This document shows positions 13,742 through 25,842 of a stretch of 64,000 bases of DNA, in pieces. The position numbers and the translations under genes are program-made. The stretch is taken from positions 1 to 64,000 of the forward strand of contig NW_027018079.1 of assembly GCF_032854445.1 (NCBI RefSeq), written 5' to 3'. The notes below the pieces were generated by a model. That model was given only the letters and a program-made list of their open reading frames with translations, was not told the DNA's origin and made no database searches. Each line of letters begins with the position of its first letter. The first letter of the stretch is position 1. Source of the stretch: Liolophura sinensis. Its lineage: Eukaryota > Mollusca > Polyplacophora > Chitonida > Chitonidae.

Positions 13742-14290
13742 CAATTGAACACTGACCCACATCAATAAGGTGCCAAAAGATGCGCAATTGGGCCAGGCAT
13801 CTCCAGCTGTTGAAAAATTGCAAATTTCCTTGGTTTCCATTGAGTAAGAGCCGTTGCTGGGCACGTGATCTTGACATCAATGATTATTCATTTGTGGCTA
13901 CAGCCAAAAGTATTGGTCGGAGAGCAACGCGGTTTGCACCATTCGATTTCTCGTCAAAAAATACGTCGGATTAGCCTCTTACCAGCAGCATTGGAACAGT
14001 TTTTCTACTTTTGGATTTTTGCCTGGTCTTTTTGCGAATTGAAATCGGCTACATTTACTATGTACAATCGCGACTGGTCATTATTATGTTCAACTTTTCA
14101 TTATAAGTTATGTGCCCTTCGGTAGCCCAGACGACGTCAAATCTTTGGGCCAAGCCCATTTAACTCACCCAGCAAATGTCTTACTTCTAAGTCGAAGACA
14201 ATCTCAATGTCTTTATCTACATGTAGAAAAACCACACCATTTGTATATAAAAAAACACAAGGTACTTGATACAGTCCGCTGTAAAAAGTA

Positions 14291-17040
14291 CAATTGAACA
14301 CTGACCCACATCAATAAGGTGCCAAAAGATGCGCAATTGGGCCAGGCATCTCCAGCTGTTGAAAAATTGCAAATTTCCTTGGTTTCCATGGAGTAAGAGC
14401 CGTTGCTGGGCACGTCATCTTGACATCAATGATTATTCATTTGTGGCTACAGCCAAAAGTATTAGTCAGAGAGCAACCCGGTTTGCACCATTCGATTTCT
14501 CGTCAAAAAATACGTCGGATTAGCCTCTTACCAGCAGCATTGGAACAGTTTTTCCACTTTTGGAATTTTACCTGGTCTTTTTGCTAATTGAAATCGGCTA
14601 CATTAACTATGTACAATCGCGACTGGTCATTACTATATTCAACTTTTCATTATAAGTTATGTGCCCTTCGGTAGCCCAGACGACGTCAAATCTTTGGGCC
14701 AAGCCCATTTAACTCACCCAGCAAATGTCTTACTTCTAAGTCGAAGACAAACTCAATGTCTTTATCTACATGTAGAAAAACCACACCATTTGTATATAAA
14801 AAAAACACAAGGTACATGATACAGTCTGCTGTAAAAAGTACAATTTAACACTGACCCACATCAATAAGGTGGCAAAAGATGCCCAATTGGGCCAGGCATC
14901 TCCAGCTGTTGAAAAATTGCAAATTTCCTTGGTTTCCATGGAGTAAGAGCCGTTGCTGGGCACGTGATCTTGACATCAATGATTATTCATTTGTGGCTAC
15001 AGCCAAAAGTATTGGTCGGAGAGCAACGCGGTTTGCACCATTCGATTTCTCGTCCAAAAATACGTCGGATTAGCCTCTTACCAGCAGCATTGGAACAGTT
15101 TTTCTACTTTTGGATTTTTGCCTGGTTTTTTTGCGAATTGAAATCGGCTACATTTACTATGTACAATCGCGACTGGTCATTATTATGTTCAACTTTTCAT
15201 TATAAGTTATGTGCCCTTCGGTAGCCCAGACGACGTCAAATCTTTGGGCCAAGCCCATTTAACTCACCCAGCAAATGTCTTACTTCTAAGTCGAAGACAA
15301 TCTCAATGTCTTTATCTACATGTAGAAAAACCACACCATTTGTATATAAAAAAAACACAAGGTACTTGATACAGTCCGCTGTAAAATAGTACAATTGAAC
15401 ACTGACCCACATCAATAAGGTGCCAAAAGATGCGCAATTGGGCCAGGCATCTCCAGCTGTTGAAAAATTGCAAATTTCCTTGGTTTCCATGCAGTAAGAG
15501 CCGTTGCTGGGCACGTGATCTTGACATCAATGATTATTCATTTGTGGCTACAGCCAAAAGTATTGGTCGGAGAGCAACGCGGTTTGCACCATTCGATTTC
15601 TCGTCAAAAAATACGTCGGATTAGCCTCTTACCAGCAGCATTGGAACAGTTTTTCTACTTTTGGATTTTTGCCTGGTCTTTTTGCGAATTGAAATCGGCT
15701 ACATTTACTATGTACAATCGCGACTGGTCATTATTATGTTCAACGTTTCATTATAAGTTATGTGCCCTTCGGTAGCCCAGACGACGTCAAATCTTTGGGC
15801 CAAGCCCATTTAACTCACCCGGCAAATGTCTTACTTCTAAGTCGAAGACAAACTCAATGTCTTTATCTACATGTAGAAAAACCACACCATTTGTATATAA
15901 AAAAAACACAAGGTACTTGATACAGTCCGCTGTAAAAAGTACAATTGAACACTGACCCACATCAATAAGGTGCCAAAAGATGCGCAATTGGGCCAGGCAT
16001 CTCCAGCTGTTGAAAAATTGCAAATTTCCTTGGTTTCCATGGAGTAAGAGCCGTTGCTGGGCACGTGATCTTGACATCAATGATTATTCATTTGTGGCTA
16101 CATCCAAAAGTATTGGTCGGAGAGCAACGCGGTTTGCACCATTCGATTTCTCGTCAAAAAATACGTCGGATTAGCCTCTTACCAGCAGCATTGGAACGGT
16201 TTTTCTACTTTTGGATTTTTGCCTGGTCTTTTTGCGAATTGAAATCGGCTACATTTACTATGTACAATCGCGACTGGTCATTATTATGTTCAACCTTTCA
16301 TTATAAGTTATGTGCCCTTCGGTAGCCCAGACGACGTCAAATCTTTGGGCCAAGCCCATTTAACTCACCCAGCAAATGTCTTACTTCTAAGTCGAAGACA
16401 ATCTCAATGTCTTTATCTACATGTAGAAAAACCACACCATTTGTATATAAAAAAACACAAGGTACTTGATACAGTCCGCTGTAAAAAGTACAATTGAACA
16501 CTGACCCACATCAATAAGGTGCCAAAAGATGTGCAATTGGGCCAGGCATCTCCAGCTGTTGAAAAATTGCAAATTTCCTTGGTTTCAATGGAGTAGGAGC
16601 CGTTGCTGGGCACGTCATCTTGACATCAATGATTATTCATTTGTGGCTACAGCCAAAAGTATTGGTTGGAGAGCAACGCGGTTTGCACCATTCGATTTCA
16701 CGTCAAAAAATACGTCGGATTAGCCTCTTACCAGCAGCATTGGAACAGTTTTTCTACTTTCGGATTTTTGCCTGGTCTTTTTCCGAATTGAAATCGGCTA
16801 CATTTACTATGTACAATCGCGACTGGTCATTATTATGTTCAACGTTTCATTATAAGTTATGTGCCCTTCGGTAGCCCAGACGACGTCAAATCTTTGGGCC
16901 AAGCCCATTTAACTCACCCGGCAAATGTCTTACTTCTAAGTCGAAGACAAACTCAATGTCTTTATCTACATGTAGAAAAACCACACCATTTGTATATAAA
17001 AAAAACACAAGGTACTTGATACAGTCCGCTGTAAAAAGTA
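14291..17040. repeat. Five-unit block: diverged copy of the 3.3-kb hexamer order
   Basis: Units at 14291, 14841, 15392, 15942 and 16491 carry, in order: TTAGTCAGAG with GGAATTTTACC; GTGGCAAAAG with CTGGTTTTTTTGCG; CCATGCAGTAAG with CAACGTTTC and CCCGGC; CAACCTTTC with AATCTC; and ATGTGCAATTGG with TTCAATGGAGTAGG, CACGTCATC and TTGGTTGG. The same order appears at 31343-34093 and 34644-37393. The offset to the first of these is 17,052-17,053 bp. This copy has private changes (ATGCCCAATT at 14879, AGAGCAACCC near 14472), so it is older or independently altered. Confidence 0.82.
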
Positions 17041-18141
17041 CAATTGAACACTGACCCACATCAATAAGGTGCCAAAAGATGCGCAATTGGGCCAGGCATC
17101 TCCAGCTGTTGAAAAATTGCAAATTTCCTTGGTTTCCATGGAGTAAGAGCCGTTGCTGGGCACGTGATCTTGACATCAATGATTATTCATTTGTGGCTAC
17201 AGCCAAAAGTATTGGTCGGAGAGCAACGCGGTTTGCACCATTCGATTTCTCGTCAAAAAATACGTCGGATTAGCCTCTTACCAGCAGCATTGGAACAGTT
17301 TTTCCACTTTTGGATATTTGCCTGGTATTTTTTCTAATTGAAATCGGCTACATTAACTATGTACAATCGCGACTGGTCATTACTATATTCAACTTTTCAT
17401 TATAAGTTATGTGCCCTTCGGTAGCCCAGACGACGTCAAATCTTTGGGCCAAGCCCATTTAACTCACCCAGCAAATGTCTTACTTCTAAGTCGAAGACAA
17501 TCTCAATGTCTTTATCTACATGTAGAAAAACCACACCATTTGTATATAAAATACCACAAGGTACACGATACAGTCTGCTGTAAAAAAAGTACAATTGAAC
17601 ACTGACCCACATCAATAAGGTGCCAAAAGACGCGCAACTGGGCCAGGCATCTCCAGCTGTTGAAAAATTGCAAATTTCCTTGGATTCAATGGAGTAAGAG
17701 CCGTTGCTGGGCACGTCATCTTGACATCAATGATTATTCATTTGTGGCTACAGCCAAAAGTATTGGTTGGAGAGCAATGCGGTTTGCACCATTCGATTTC
17801 TCGTCAAAAAATACGTCGGATTAGCCTCTTACCAGCAGCATTGGAACAGGTTTTCTACTTTTGGATTTTTGCCTGGTCTTTTTCCGAATTGAAATCGGCT
17901 ACATTTACTATGTACAATCGCGACTGGTCATTATTATGTTCAACGTTTCATTATAAGTTATGTGCCCTTCGGTAGCCCAGACGACGTCAAATCTTTGGGC
18001 CAAGCCCATTTAACTCACCCGGCAAATGTCTTACTTCTAAGTCGAAGACAAACTCAATGTCTTTATCTACATGTAGAAAAACCACACCATTTGTATATAA
18101 AAAAAACACAAGGTACTTGATACAGTCCGCTGTAAAAAGTA

Positions 18142-19241
18142 CAATTGAACACTGACCCACATCAATAAGGTGCCAAAAGATGCGCAATTGGGCCAGGCAT
18201 CTCCAGCTGTTGAAAAATTGCAAATTTCCTTGGTTTCCATGGAGTAAGAGCCGTTGCTGGGCACGTGATCTTGACATCAATGATTATTCATTTGTGGCTA
18301 CAGCCAAAAGTATTGGTCGGAGAGCAACGCGGTTTGCACCATTGGATTTCTCGTCAAAAAATACGTCGGATTAGCCTCTTACCAGCAGCATTGGAACAGT
18401 TTTTCCACTTTTGGATTTTTGCCTGGTATTTTTTCTAATTGAAATCGGCTACATTAACTATGTACAATCGCGACTGGTCATTACTATATTCAACTTTTCA
18501 TTATAAGTTATGTGCCCTTCGGTAGCCCAGACGACGTCAAATCTTTGGGCCAAGCCCATTTAACTCACCCAGCAAATGTCTTACTTCTAAGTCGAAGACA
18601 AACTCAATGTCTTTATCTACATGTAGAAAAACCACACCATTTGTATATAAAAAACCACATGGTACATGATACAGTCTGCTGTAAAAAAAGTACAATTGAA
18701 CACTGACCCACATCAATAAGGTGCCAAAAGATGCGCAATTGGGCCAGGCATCTCCAGCTGTTGAAAAATTGCAAATTTCCTTGGTTTCCATGGAGTAAGA
18801 GCCGTTGCTGGGCACGTGATCTTGACATCAATGATTATTCATTTGTGGCTACAACCAAAAGTATTGGTCGGAAAGCAACGCGGTTTGCACCATTCGATTT
18901 CTCGTCAAAAAATACGTCGGATTAGCCTCTTACCAGCAGCATTGGAACAGTTTTTCCACTTTTGGATTTTTGCCTGGTCTTTTTGCTAATTGAAATCGGC
19001 TACATTAACTATGTACAATCGCGACTGGTCATTACTATATTCAACTTTTCATTATAAGTTATGTGCCCTTCGGTAGCCCAGACGACGTCAAGTCTTTGGG
19101 CCAAGCCCATTTAACTCACCCAGCAAATGTCTTACTTCTAAGTCGAAGACAATCTCAATGTCTTTATCTACATGTAGAAAAACCACACAATTTGTATATA
19201 AAAAAACACAAGGTACTTGATACAGTCCGCTGTAAAAAGTA
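18142..19241. repeat. Unit pair recurring 7,150 bp downstream at 25292
   Basis: The first unit has CTGGTATTTTTTCTAATTG and AAAAACCACATGGTAC with the longer CTGTAAAAAAAG. The second begins with CTACAACCAAAAG. The same order is found at 25292 and 25843, exactly 7,150-7,151 bp away. The second unit of the downstream pair then changes to the CAGTCGCAAC, GCCGAGCCC type, so the copied tract ends inside that unit. Confidence 0.78.
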
Positions 19242-20892
19242 CAATTGAACACTGACCCACATCAATAAGGTGCCAAAAGATGCGCAATTGGGCCAGGCAT
19301 CTCCAGCTGTTGAAAAATTGCAAATTTCCTTGGTTTCCATGGAGTAAGAGCCGTTGCTGGGCACGTGATCTTGACATCAATGATTATTCATTTGTGGCTA
19401 CATCCAAAAGTATTGGTCGGAGAGCAACGTGGTTTGCACCATTCGATTTCTCGTCAAAAAATACGTCGGATTAGCCTCTTACCAGCAGCATTGGAACAGT
19501 TTTTGCACTTTTGGATTTTTGCCTGGTCTTTTTGCGAATTGAAATCGGCTACATTAACTATGTACAGTCGCAACTGGTCATTACTATATTCAACTTTTCA
19601 TTATAAGTTATGTGCCCTTCGGTAGCCCAGACGACGTCAAATCTTTGGGCCGAGCCCATTTAACTCACCCAGCAAATGTCTTACTTCTAAGTCGAAGACA
19701 AACTCAATGTCTTTATCTACATGTAGAAAAACCACACCATTTGTATATAAAAAAAACACAAGGTACATGATACAGTCCGCTGTAAAAAGTACAATTGAAA
19801 ACTGACCCACATCAATAAGGTGGCAAAAGATGCGCAATTGGGCCAGGCATCTCCAGCTGTTGAAAAATTGCAAATTTCCTTGGTTTCCATGGAGTAAGAG
19901 CCGTTGCTGGGCACGTGATCTTGACATCAATGATTATTCATTTGTGGCTACAGCCAAAAGTATTGGTCGGAGAGCAACGCGGTTTGCACCATTCGATTTC
20001 TCGTCAAAAAAAACGTCGGAGTAGCCTCTTACCAGCAGCATTGGAACAGTTTTTGCACTTTTGGATTTTTGCCTGGTAATTTTTCTAATTGAAATCGGCT
20101 ACATTAACTATGTACAATCGCGACTGGTCATTACTATATTCAACTTTTCATTATAAGTTATGTGCCCTTCGGTAGCCCAGACGACGTCAAATCTTTGGGC
20201 CAAGCCCATTTAACTCACCCAGCAAATGTCTTACTTCTAAGTCGAAGACAAACTCAATGTCTTTATCTACATGTAGATAAACCACACCATTTGTATATAA
20301 AAAACCACAAGGTACATGATACAGTCTGCTGTAAAAAAAGTACAATTGAACACTGACCCACATCAATAAGGTGCCAAAAGATGCGCAATTGGGCCAGGCA
20401 TCTCCAGCTGTTGAAAAATTGCAAATTTCCTTGGCTTCCATGGAGTAAGAGCCGTTGCTGGGCACGTGATCTTGACATCAATGATTATTCATTTGTGGCT
20501 ACAGCCAAAAGTATTGGTCGGAGAGCAACGCGGTTTGCACCATTCGATTTCTCGTCAAAAAATACGTCGGATTAGCCTTTTACCAGCAGCATTGGAACAG
20601 TTTTTCTACTTTTGGATTTTTGCCTGGTCTTTTTGCGAATTGAAATCGGCTACATTTACTATGTACAATCGCGACTGGTCATTATTATGTTCAACTTTTC
20701 ATTATAAGTTATGTGCCCTTCGGTAGCCCAGACGACGTCAAATCTTTGGGCCAAGCCCATTTAACTCACCCAGCAAATGTCTTACTTCTAAGTCGAAGAC
20801 AAACTCAATGTCTTTATCTACATGTAGAAAAACCACACCATTTATATATAAAAAAAACACAAGGTACATGATACAGTCCGCTGTAAAAAGTA
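19242..20892. repeat. Three-unit block recurring 18,152 bp downstream
   Basis: The ordered features are TTTTTGCAC with TACAGTCGCAAC and GCCGAGCCC; then AAAAAAAACGTCGGAGTAG with CTGGTAATTTTTCT and CATGTAGATAAACC; then CCTTGGCTTCC. The same order starts at 37394, 37944 and 38495. All three unit offsets equal 18,152 bp. The first unit here differs by CTACATCCAAAAG and CAACGTGG. Confidence 0.8.
20262..20281. repeat. 20-bp perfect palindrome (variant unit 1 of 5)
   Basis: The sequence TTTATCTACATGTAGATAAA is its own reverse complement. In most units the same place reads ...ATGTAGAAAAA, leaving only a 12-bp palindrome. One A-to-T change makes the difference. Confidence 0.97.
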
Positions 20893-21442
20893 CAATTGAA
20901 CACTGACCCACATCACTAAGGTGCCAAAAGATGCGCAATTGGGCCAGGCATCTCCAGCTGTTGAAAAATTGCAAATTTCCTTGGTTTCCATGGAGTAAGA
21001 GCCGTTGCTGGGCACGTGATCTTGACATCAATGATTATTCATTTGTGGCTACATCCAAAAGTATTGGTCGGAGAGCAACGTGGTTTGCACCATTCGATTT
21101 CTCGTCAAAAAATACGTCGGATTAGCCTCTTACCAGCAGCATTGGAACAGTTTTTCCACTTTTGGATTTTTGCCTGGTCTTTTTGCGAATTGAAATCGGC
21201 TACATTAACTATGTACAGTCGCAACTGGTCATTACTATATTCAACTTTTCATTATAAGTTATGTGCCCTTCGGTAGCCCAGACGACGTCAAATCTTTGGG
21301 CCAAGCCCATTTAACTCACCCAGCAAATGTCTTACTTCTAAGTCGAAGACAAACTCAATGTCTTTATCTACATGTAGAAAAACCACACCATTTGTATATA
21401 AAAAAAACACAAGGTACATAATACAGTCCGCTGTAAAATGTA

Positions 21443-23092
21443 CAATTGAAAACTGACCCACATCAATAAGGTGCCAAAAGATGCGCAATTGGGCCAGGCA
21501 TCTCCAGCTGTTGAAAAATTGCAAATTTCCTTGGTTTCCATGGAGTAAGAGCCGTTGCTGGGCACGTGATCTTGACATCAATGATTATTCATTTGTGGCT
21601 ACAGCCAAAAGTATTGGTCGGAGAGCAACGCGGTTTGCACCATTCGATTTCTCGTCAAAAAATACGTCGGAGTAGCCTCTTACCAGCAGCATTGGAACAG
21701 TTTTTGCACTTTTGGATTTTTGCCTGGTAATTTTTCTAATTGAAATCGGCTACATTAACTATGTACAATCGCGACTGGTCATTACTATATTCAACTTTTC
21801 ATTATAAGTTATGTGCCCTTCGGTAGCCCAGACGACGTCAAATCTTTGGGCCAAGCCCATTTAACTCACCCAGCAAATGTCTTACTTCTAAGTCGAAGAC
21901 AAACTCAATGTCTTTATCTACATGTAGATAAACCACACCATTTGTATATAAAAAACCACAAGGTACATGATACAGTCTGCTGTAAAAAAAGTACAATTGA
22001 ACACTGACCCACATCAATAAGGTGCCAAAAGATGCGCAATTGGGCCAGGCATCTCCAGCTGTTGAAAAATTGCAAATTTCCTTGGTTTCCATGGAGTAAG
22101 AGCCGTTGCTGGGCACGTCATCTTGACATCAATGATTATTCATTTGTGGCTACAGCCAAAAGTATTGGTCGGAGAGCAACGCGGTTTGCACCTTTCGATT
22201 TCTCGTCAAAAAATACGTCGGATTAGCCTCTTACCAGCAGCATTGGAACAGTTTTTCCATTTTTGGATTTTTGCCTGGTCTTTTTGCTAATTGAAATCGG
22301 CTACATTAACTATGTACAATCGCGACTGGTCATTACTATATTCAACTTTTCATTATAAGTTATGTGCCCTTCGGTAGCCCAGACGACGTCAAGTCTTTGG
22401 GCCAAGCCCATTTAACTCACCCAGCAAATGTCTTACTTCTAAGTCGAAGACAAACTCAATGTCTTTATCTACATGTAGAAAAACCACACCATTTGTATAT
22501 AAAAAAAACACAAGGTACTTGATACAGTCCGCTGTAAAAAGTACAATTGAACACTGACCCACATCAATAAGGTGCCAAAAGATGCGCAATTGGGCCAGGC
22601 ATCTCCAGCTGTTGAAAAATTGCAAATTTCCTTGGTTTCCATGGAGTAAGAGCCGTTGCTGGGCACGTGATCTTGACATCAATGATTATTCATTTGTGGC
22701 TACAGCCAAAAGTATTGGTCGGAGAGCAACGCGGTTTGCACCATTCGATTTCTCGTCAAAAAATACGTCGGATTAGCCTCTTACCAGCAGCATTGGAACA
22801 GTTTTTCTACTTTTGGATTTTTGCCTGGTCTTTTTGCAAATTGAAATCGGCTACATTTACTATGTACAATCGCGACTGGTCATTATTATGTTCAACTTTT
22901 CATTATAAGTTATGTGCCCTTCGGTAGCCCAGACGACGTCAAATCTTTGGGCCAAGCCCATTTAACTCACCCAGCAAATGTCTTACTTCTAAGTCGAAGA
23001 CAATCTCAATGTCTTTATCTACATGTAGAAAAACTACACCATTTGTATATAAAAAAACACAAGGTACTTGATACAGTCCGCTGTAAAAAGTA
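21443..23092. repeat. Three-unit block, copy 1 of a 5.5-kb-spaced duplication
   Basis: The unit at 21443 (CGTCGGAGTAG, TTTTTGCAC, CTGGTAATTTTTCT, CATGTAGATAAACC) is followed by the CCTTTCGATTTC unit and the TTTTTGCAAATTG beta unit. The same three units start at 26943, 27494 and 28044. The unit immediately before each copy ends with TACATAATACAG and TGTAAAATGTAC, so the shared tract begins upstream of the unit boundary. Confidence 0.82.
21913..21932. repeat. 20-bp perfect palindrome (variant unit 2 of 5)
   Basis: Same 20-base self-complementary sequence as at 20262-20281, in a unit with CTGGTAATTTTTCT and a longer CTGTAAAAAAAG run. Confidence 0.97.
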
Positions 23093-24192
23093 CAATTGAA
23101 CACTGACCCACATCAATAAGGTGCCAAAAGATGCGCAATTGGGCCAGGCATCTCCAGCTGTTGAAAAATTGCAAATTTCCTTGGTTTCCATGGAGTAAGA
23201 GCCGTTGCTGGGCACGTGATCTTGACATCAATGATTATTCATTTGTGGCTACAGCCAAAAGTATTGGTCGGAGAGCAACGCGGTTTGCACCATTCGATTT
23301 CTCGTCAAAAAATACGTCGGATTAGCCTCTTACCAGCAGCATTGGAACAGGTTTTCTACTTTTGGATTTTTGCCTGGTCTTTTTCCGAATTGAAATCGGC
23401 TACATTTACTATGTACAATCGCGACTGGTCATTATTATGTTCAACGTTTCATTATAAGTTATGTGCCCTTCGGTAGCCCAGACGACGTCAAATCTTTGGG
23501 CCAAGCCCATTTAACTCACCCGGCAAATGTCTTACTTCTAAGTCGAAGACAAACTCAATGTCTTTATCTACATGTAGAAAAACCACACCATTTGTATATA
23601 AAAAAAACACAAGGTACTTGATACAGTCCGCTGTAAAAAGTACAATTGAACACTGACCCACATCAATAAGGTGCCAAAAGATGCGCAATTGGGCCAGGCA
23701 TCTCCAGCTGTTGAAAAATTGCAAATTTCCTTGGTTTCCATGGAGTAAGAGCCGTTGCTGGGCACGTGATCTTGACATCAATGATTATTCATTTGTGGCT
23801 ACAGCCAAAAGTATTGGTCGGAGAGCAACGCGGTTTGCACCATTCGATTTCTCGTCAAAAAATACGTCGGATTAGCCTCTTACCAGCAGCATTGGAACAG
23901 TTTTTCCACTTTTGGATTTTTGCCTGGTATTTTTTCTAATTGAAATCGGCTACATTAACTATGTACAATCGCGACTGGTCATTACTATATTCAACTTTTC
24001 ATTATAAGTTATGTGCCCTTCGGTAGCCCAGACGACGTCAAGTCTTTGGGCCAAGCCCATTTAACTCACCCAGCAAATGTCTTACTTCTAAGTCGAAGAC
24101 AAACTCAATGTCTTTATCTACATGTAGAAAAACCACACCATTTGTATATAAAAAAAACACAAGGTACTTGATACAGTCCGCTGTAAAAAGTA
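22544..24192. repeat. 1,649-bp trimeric higher-order repeat, copy 1
   Basis: Units at 22544 (beta, TTTTTGCAAATTG, AAAACTACACC), 23093 (GGAACAGGTTTTCTAC, TTTTTCCGAATTG, CAACGTTTC, CCCGGC) and 23643 (alpha, TATTTTTTCTAATT, GTCAAGTC). Copy 2 follows directly at 24193. The GTCAAGTC tail of the third unit matches that of the unit at 21994, so the crossover fell inside units and not at their boundaries. Confidence 0.86.
23643..24192. repeat. Representative satellite unit with internal landmark map
   Basis: This 550-bp unit illustrates the internal layout. CAATTG is at 23643-23648. CAGCTG is at 23705-23710, CCATGG at 23738-23743 and the CACGTG E-box-like palindrome at 23763-23768. A CpG-rich stretch follows around 23816-23870. 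T-runs at about 23901-23936 fall in the most variable segment (23900-23965), which separates the subfamilies. GACGTC is at 24034-24039. A short inverted repeat (TGGGC, CAA, GCCCA) is at 24047-24059 and another (GTCTT ... AAGAC) at 24079-24100. The 12-bp perfect palindrome TCTACATGTAGA is at 24117-24128, and a TATA-like TATATAAAA with A-run at 24145-24157. The unit ends before the next CAATTG at 24193. It is alpha type and carries one minor variant, GTCAAGTC at 24037-24044. The monomer length is not a multiple of 3, so no frame is kept across units. Confidence 0.95.
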
Positions 24193-25842
24193 CAATTGAA
24201 CACTGACCCACATCAATAAGGTGCCAAAAGATGCGCAATTGGGCCAGGCATCTCCAGCTGTTGAAAAATTGCAAATTTCCTTGGTTTCCATGGAGTAAGA
24301 GCCGTTGCTGGGCACGTGATCTTGACATCAATGATTATTCATTTGTGGCTACAGCCAAAAGTATTGGTCGGAGAGCAACGCGGTTTGCACCATTCGATTT
24401 CTCGTCAAAAAATACGTCGGATTAGCCTCTTACCAGCAGCATTGGAACAGTTTTTCTACTTTTGGATTTTTGCCTGGTCTTTTTGCAAATTGAAATCGGC
24501 TACATTTACTATGTACAATCGCGACTGGTCATTATTATGTTCAACTTTTCATTATAAGTTATGTGCCCTTCGGTAGCCCAGACGACGTCAAATCTTTGGG
24601 CCAAGCCCATTTAACTCACCCAGCAAATGTCTTACTTCTAAGTCGAAGACAATCTCAATGTCTTTATCTACATGTAGAAAAACTACACCATTTGTATATA
24701 AAAAAACACAAGGTACTTGATACAGTCCGCTGTAAAAAGTACAATTGAACACTGACCCACATCAATAAGGTGCCAAAAGATGCGCAATTGGGCCAGGCAT
24801 CTCCAGCTGTTGAAAAATTGCAAATTTCCTTGGTTTCCATGGAGTAAGAGCCGTTGCTGGGCACGTGATCTTGACATCAATGATTATTCATTTGTGGCTA
24901 CAGCCAAAAGTATTGGTCGGAGAGCAACGCGGTTTGCACCATTCGATTTCTCGTCAAAAAATACGTCGGATTAGCCTCTTACCAGCAGCATTGGAACAGG
25001 TTTTCTACTTTTGGATTTTTGCCTGGTCTTTTTCCGAATTGAAATCGGCTACATTTACTATGTACAATCGCGACTGGTCATTATTATGTTCAACGTTTCA
25101 TTATAAGTTATGTGCCCTTCGGTAGCCCAGACGACGTCAAATCTTTGGGCCAAGCCCATTTAACTCACCCGGCAAATGTCTTACTTCTAAGTCGAAGACA
25201 AACTCAATGTCTTTATCTACATGTAGAAAAACCACACCATTTGTATATAAAAAAAACACAAGGTACTTGATACAGTCCGCTGTAAAAAGTACAATTGAAC
25301 ACTGACCCACATCAATAAGGTGCCAAAAGATGCGCAATTGGGCCAGGCATCTCCAGCTGTTGAAAAATTGCAAATTTCCTTGGTTTCCATGGAGTAAGAG
25401 CCGTTGCTGGGCACGTGATCTTGACATCAATGATTATTCATTTGTGGCTACAGCCAAAAGTATTGGTCGGAGAGCAACGCGGTTTGCACCATTCGATTTC
25501 TCGTCAAAAAATACGTCGGATTAGCCTCTTACCAGCAGCATTGGAACAGTTTTTCCACTTTTGGATTTTTGCCTGGTATTTTTTCTAATTGAAATCGGCT
25601 ACATTAACTATGTACAATCGCGACTGGTCATTACTATATTCAACTTTTCATTATAAGTTATGTGCCCTTCGGTAGCCCAGACGACGTCAAATCTTTGGGC
25701 CAAGCCCATTTAACTCACCCAGCAAATGTCTTACTTCTAAGTCGAAGACAAACTCAATGTCTTTATCTACATGTAGAAAAACCACACCATTTGTATATAA
25801 AAAACCACATGGTACATGATACAGTCTGCTGTAAAAAAAGTA
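24193..25842. repeat. 1,649-bp trimeric higher-order repeat, copy 2
   Basis: The units at 24193 and 24742 repeat those at 22544 and 23093 without a difference that I could find. The third unit (25292) matches 23643 through TATTTTTTCTAATT and then diverges to the ACCACATGGTAC tail shared with the unit at 18142. Confidence 0.85.

Noticed and set aside
23894-23925. Resemblance to a spliced-leader exon (GGAACAGTTT..CTACTTTTGG), since leader RNA genes can form tandem arrays of similar unit size
   Set aside because: The match to known leaders is short and partial, no GT donor follows, and this is the most variable part of the unit, whereas a leader exon should be the most conserved.
23643-24192. 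Internal sub-repeats within the unit (shared GTACAAT..ACTG and TTGGGCCA.GC strings)
   Set aside because: The matching strings are 8-14 bases and lie at inconsistent spacings (about 220-330 and 355 bp), so they do not support an older, shorter repeat.
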